Source of the DNA: Gadus chalcogrammus
Lineage: Eukaryota > Chordata > Actinopteri > Gadiformes > Gadidae
Direction of reading: 5' to 3'
NCBI RefSeq assembly: GCF_026213295.1
Contig: NC_079427.1
Span: 33,483,170-33,547,169 of the forward strand
Length of the DNA stretch: 64,000 nt
Made by a program: the position numbers and the translations under genes. The notes beneath the pieces were generated by a model that worked only from the letters and a program-made list of their open reading frames with translations, had not been told where the DNA came from and made no database searches. How positions within the stretch are numbered: the first letter of the stretch is position 1; the number at the start of each line of letters is the position of its first letter. Shown here piece after piece: positions 63,873 through 64,000 of the stretch.

Positions 63873-64000
63873 AGCTGTCAGTTAAACGCGTTATTAATGG
63901 CGTTAACGCAAACCAATTTTAACGGCGTTAAAAAAAAAATAAAAAAAAAATCTTTGGCTCAAAACAAAGAAGCAGTAGCCTGACTGCTATGTTCAAATTA
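63873..64000. mobile_element. hAT MITE of the ctgtcagttaaac family, cut by window end
   Basis: Begins tagagctgtcagttaaacgc at 63873 and continues aaagaagcagtagcctgact as in the 41889 and 55786 copies. Confidence 0.8.

Overview
This window is nuclear DNA from a bony fish (teleost). Host genes have many short exons with GT-AG introns. The non-coding DNA is packed with fish-type transposon relics (hAT and PIF/Harbinger MITEs, a TTAA-flanked element, Rex3/RTE-like and other LINE 3' ends) and very long dinucleotide microsatellites. I cannot name the species from sequence alone. One run of 100 N (49952-50051) marks an assembly gap of unknown true size.

Layout. Positions 1-5000 hold only repeats: a Myb/SANT-like exon from a Harbinger-type element, a 1.6-kb palindromic integrase-like relic, an AT-rich minisatellite and a 5'-truncated LINE with a pentanucleotide tail. 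From about 6.7 to 32.3 kb on + lies a complete vasp gene (Ena/VASP actin regulator): 14 coding exons, 438 codons as assembled, a 15.8-kb first intron, and a 3' UTR with AATAAA at 32253. From 33818 on + lies cltc (clathrin heavy chain): 19 consecutive exons encode residues 1-1021, and the gene then stops in an intron just before the gap. About 650 C-terminal residues, including the trimerisation end, are not found in the window.

Right of the gap (50052-64000) I see no further cltc exons. This part is a transposon graveyard: a Rex3/RTE LINE end, an internally deleted hAT carrying a coding minisatellite, several hAT MITEs with clean 8-bp target duplications, a Harbinger MITE, a decayed ZBED5-like hAT gene, a HARBI1-type transposase exon and two head-to-head MADF exons. 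Three intact consecutive exons of an alpha-2-macroglobulin-like gene lie alone on the minus strand (59331-60866).

Biology. vasp and cltc are neighbours on the same strand, but nothing here suggests they are functionally coupled: one extends actin filaments at adhesion sites, the other forms the clathrin coat. I did not find a convincing new biological system. The observations most worth checking are: (i) three cltc acceptors where pure TG repeats replace the polypyrimidine tract; (ii) a frame-shifted proline-rich exon and a missing PKA-type RRVS site in vasp; (iii) the loss of the cltc 3' half at the gap; (iv) the paired MADF exons; and (v) perfect zero-loop palindromes in vasp intron 1.
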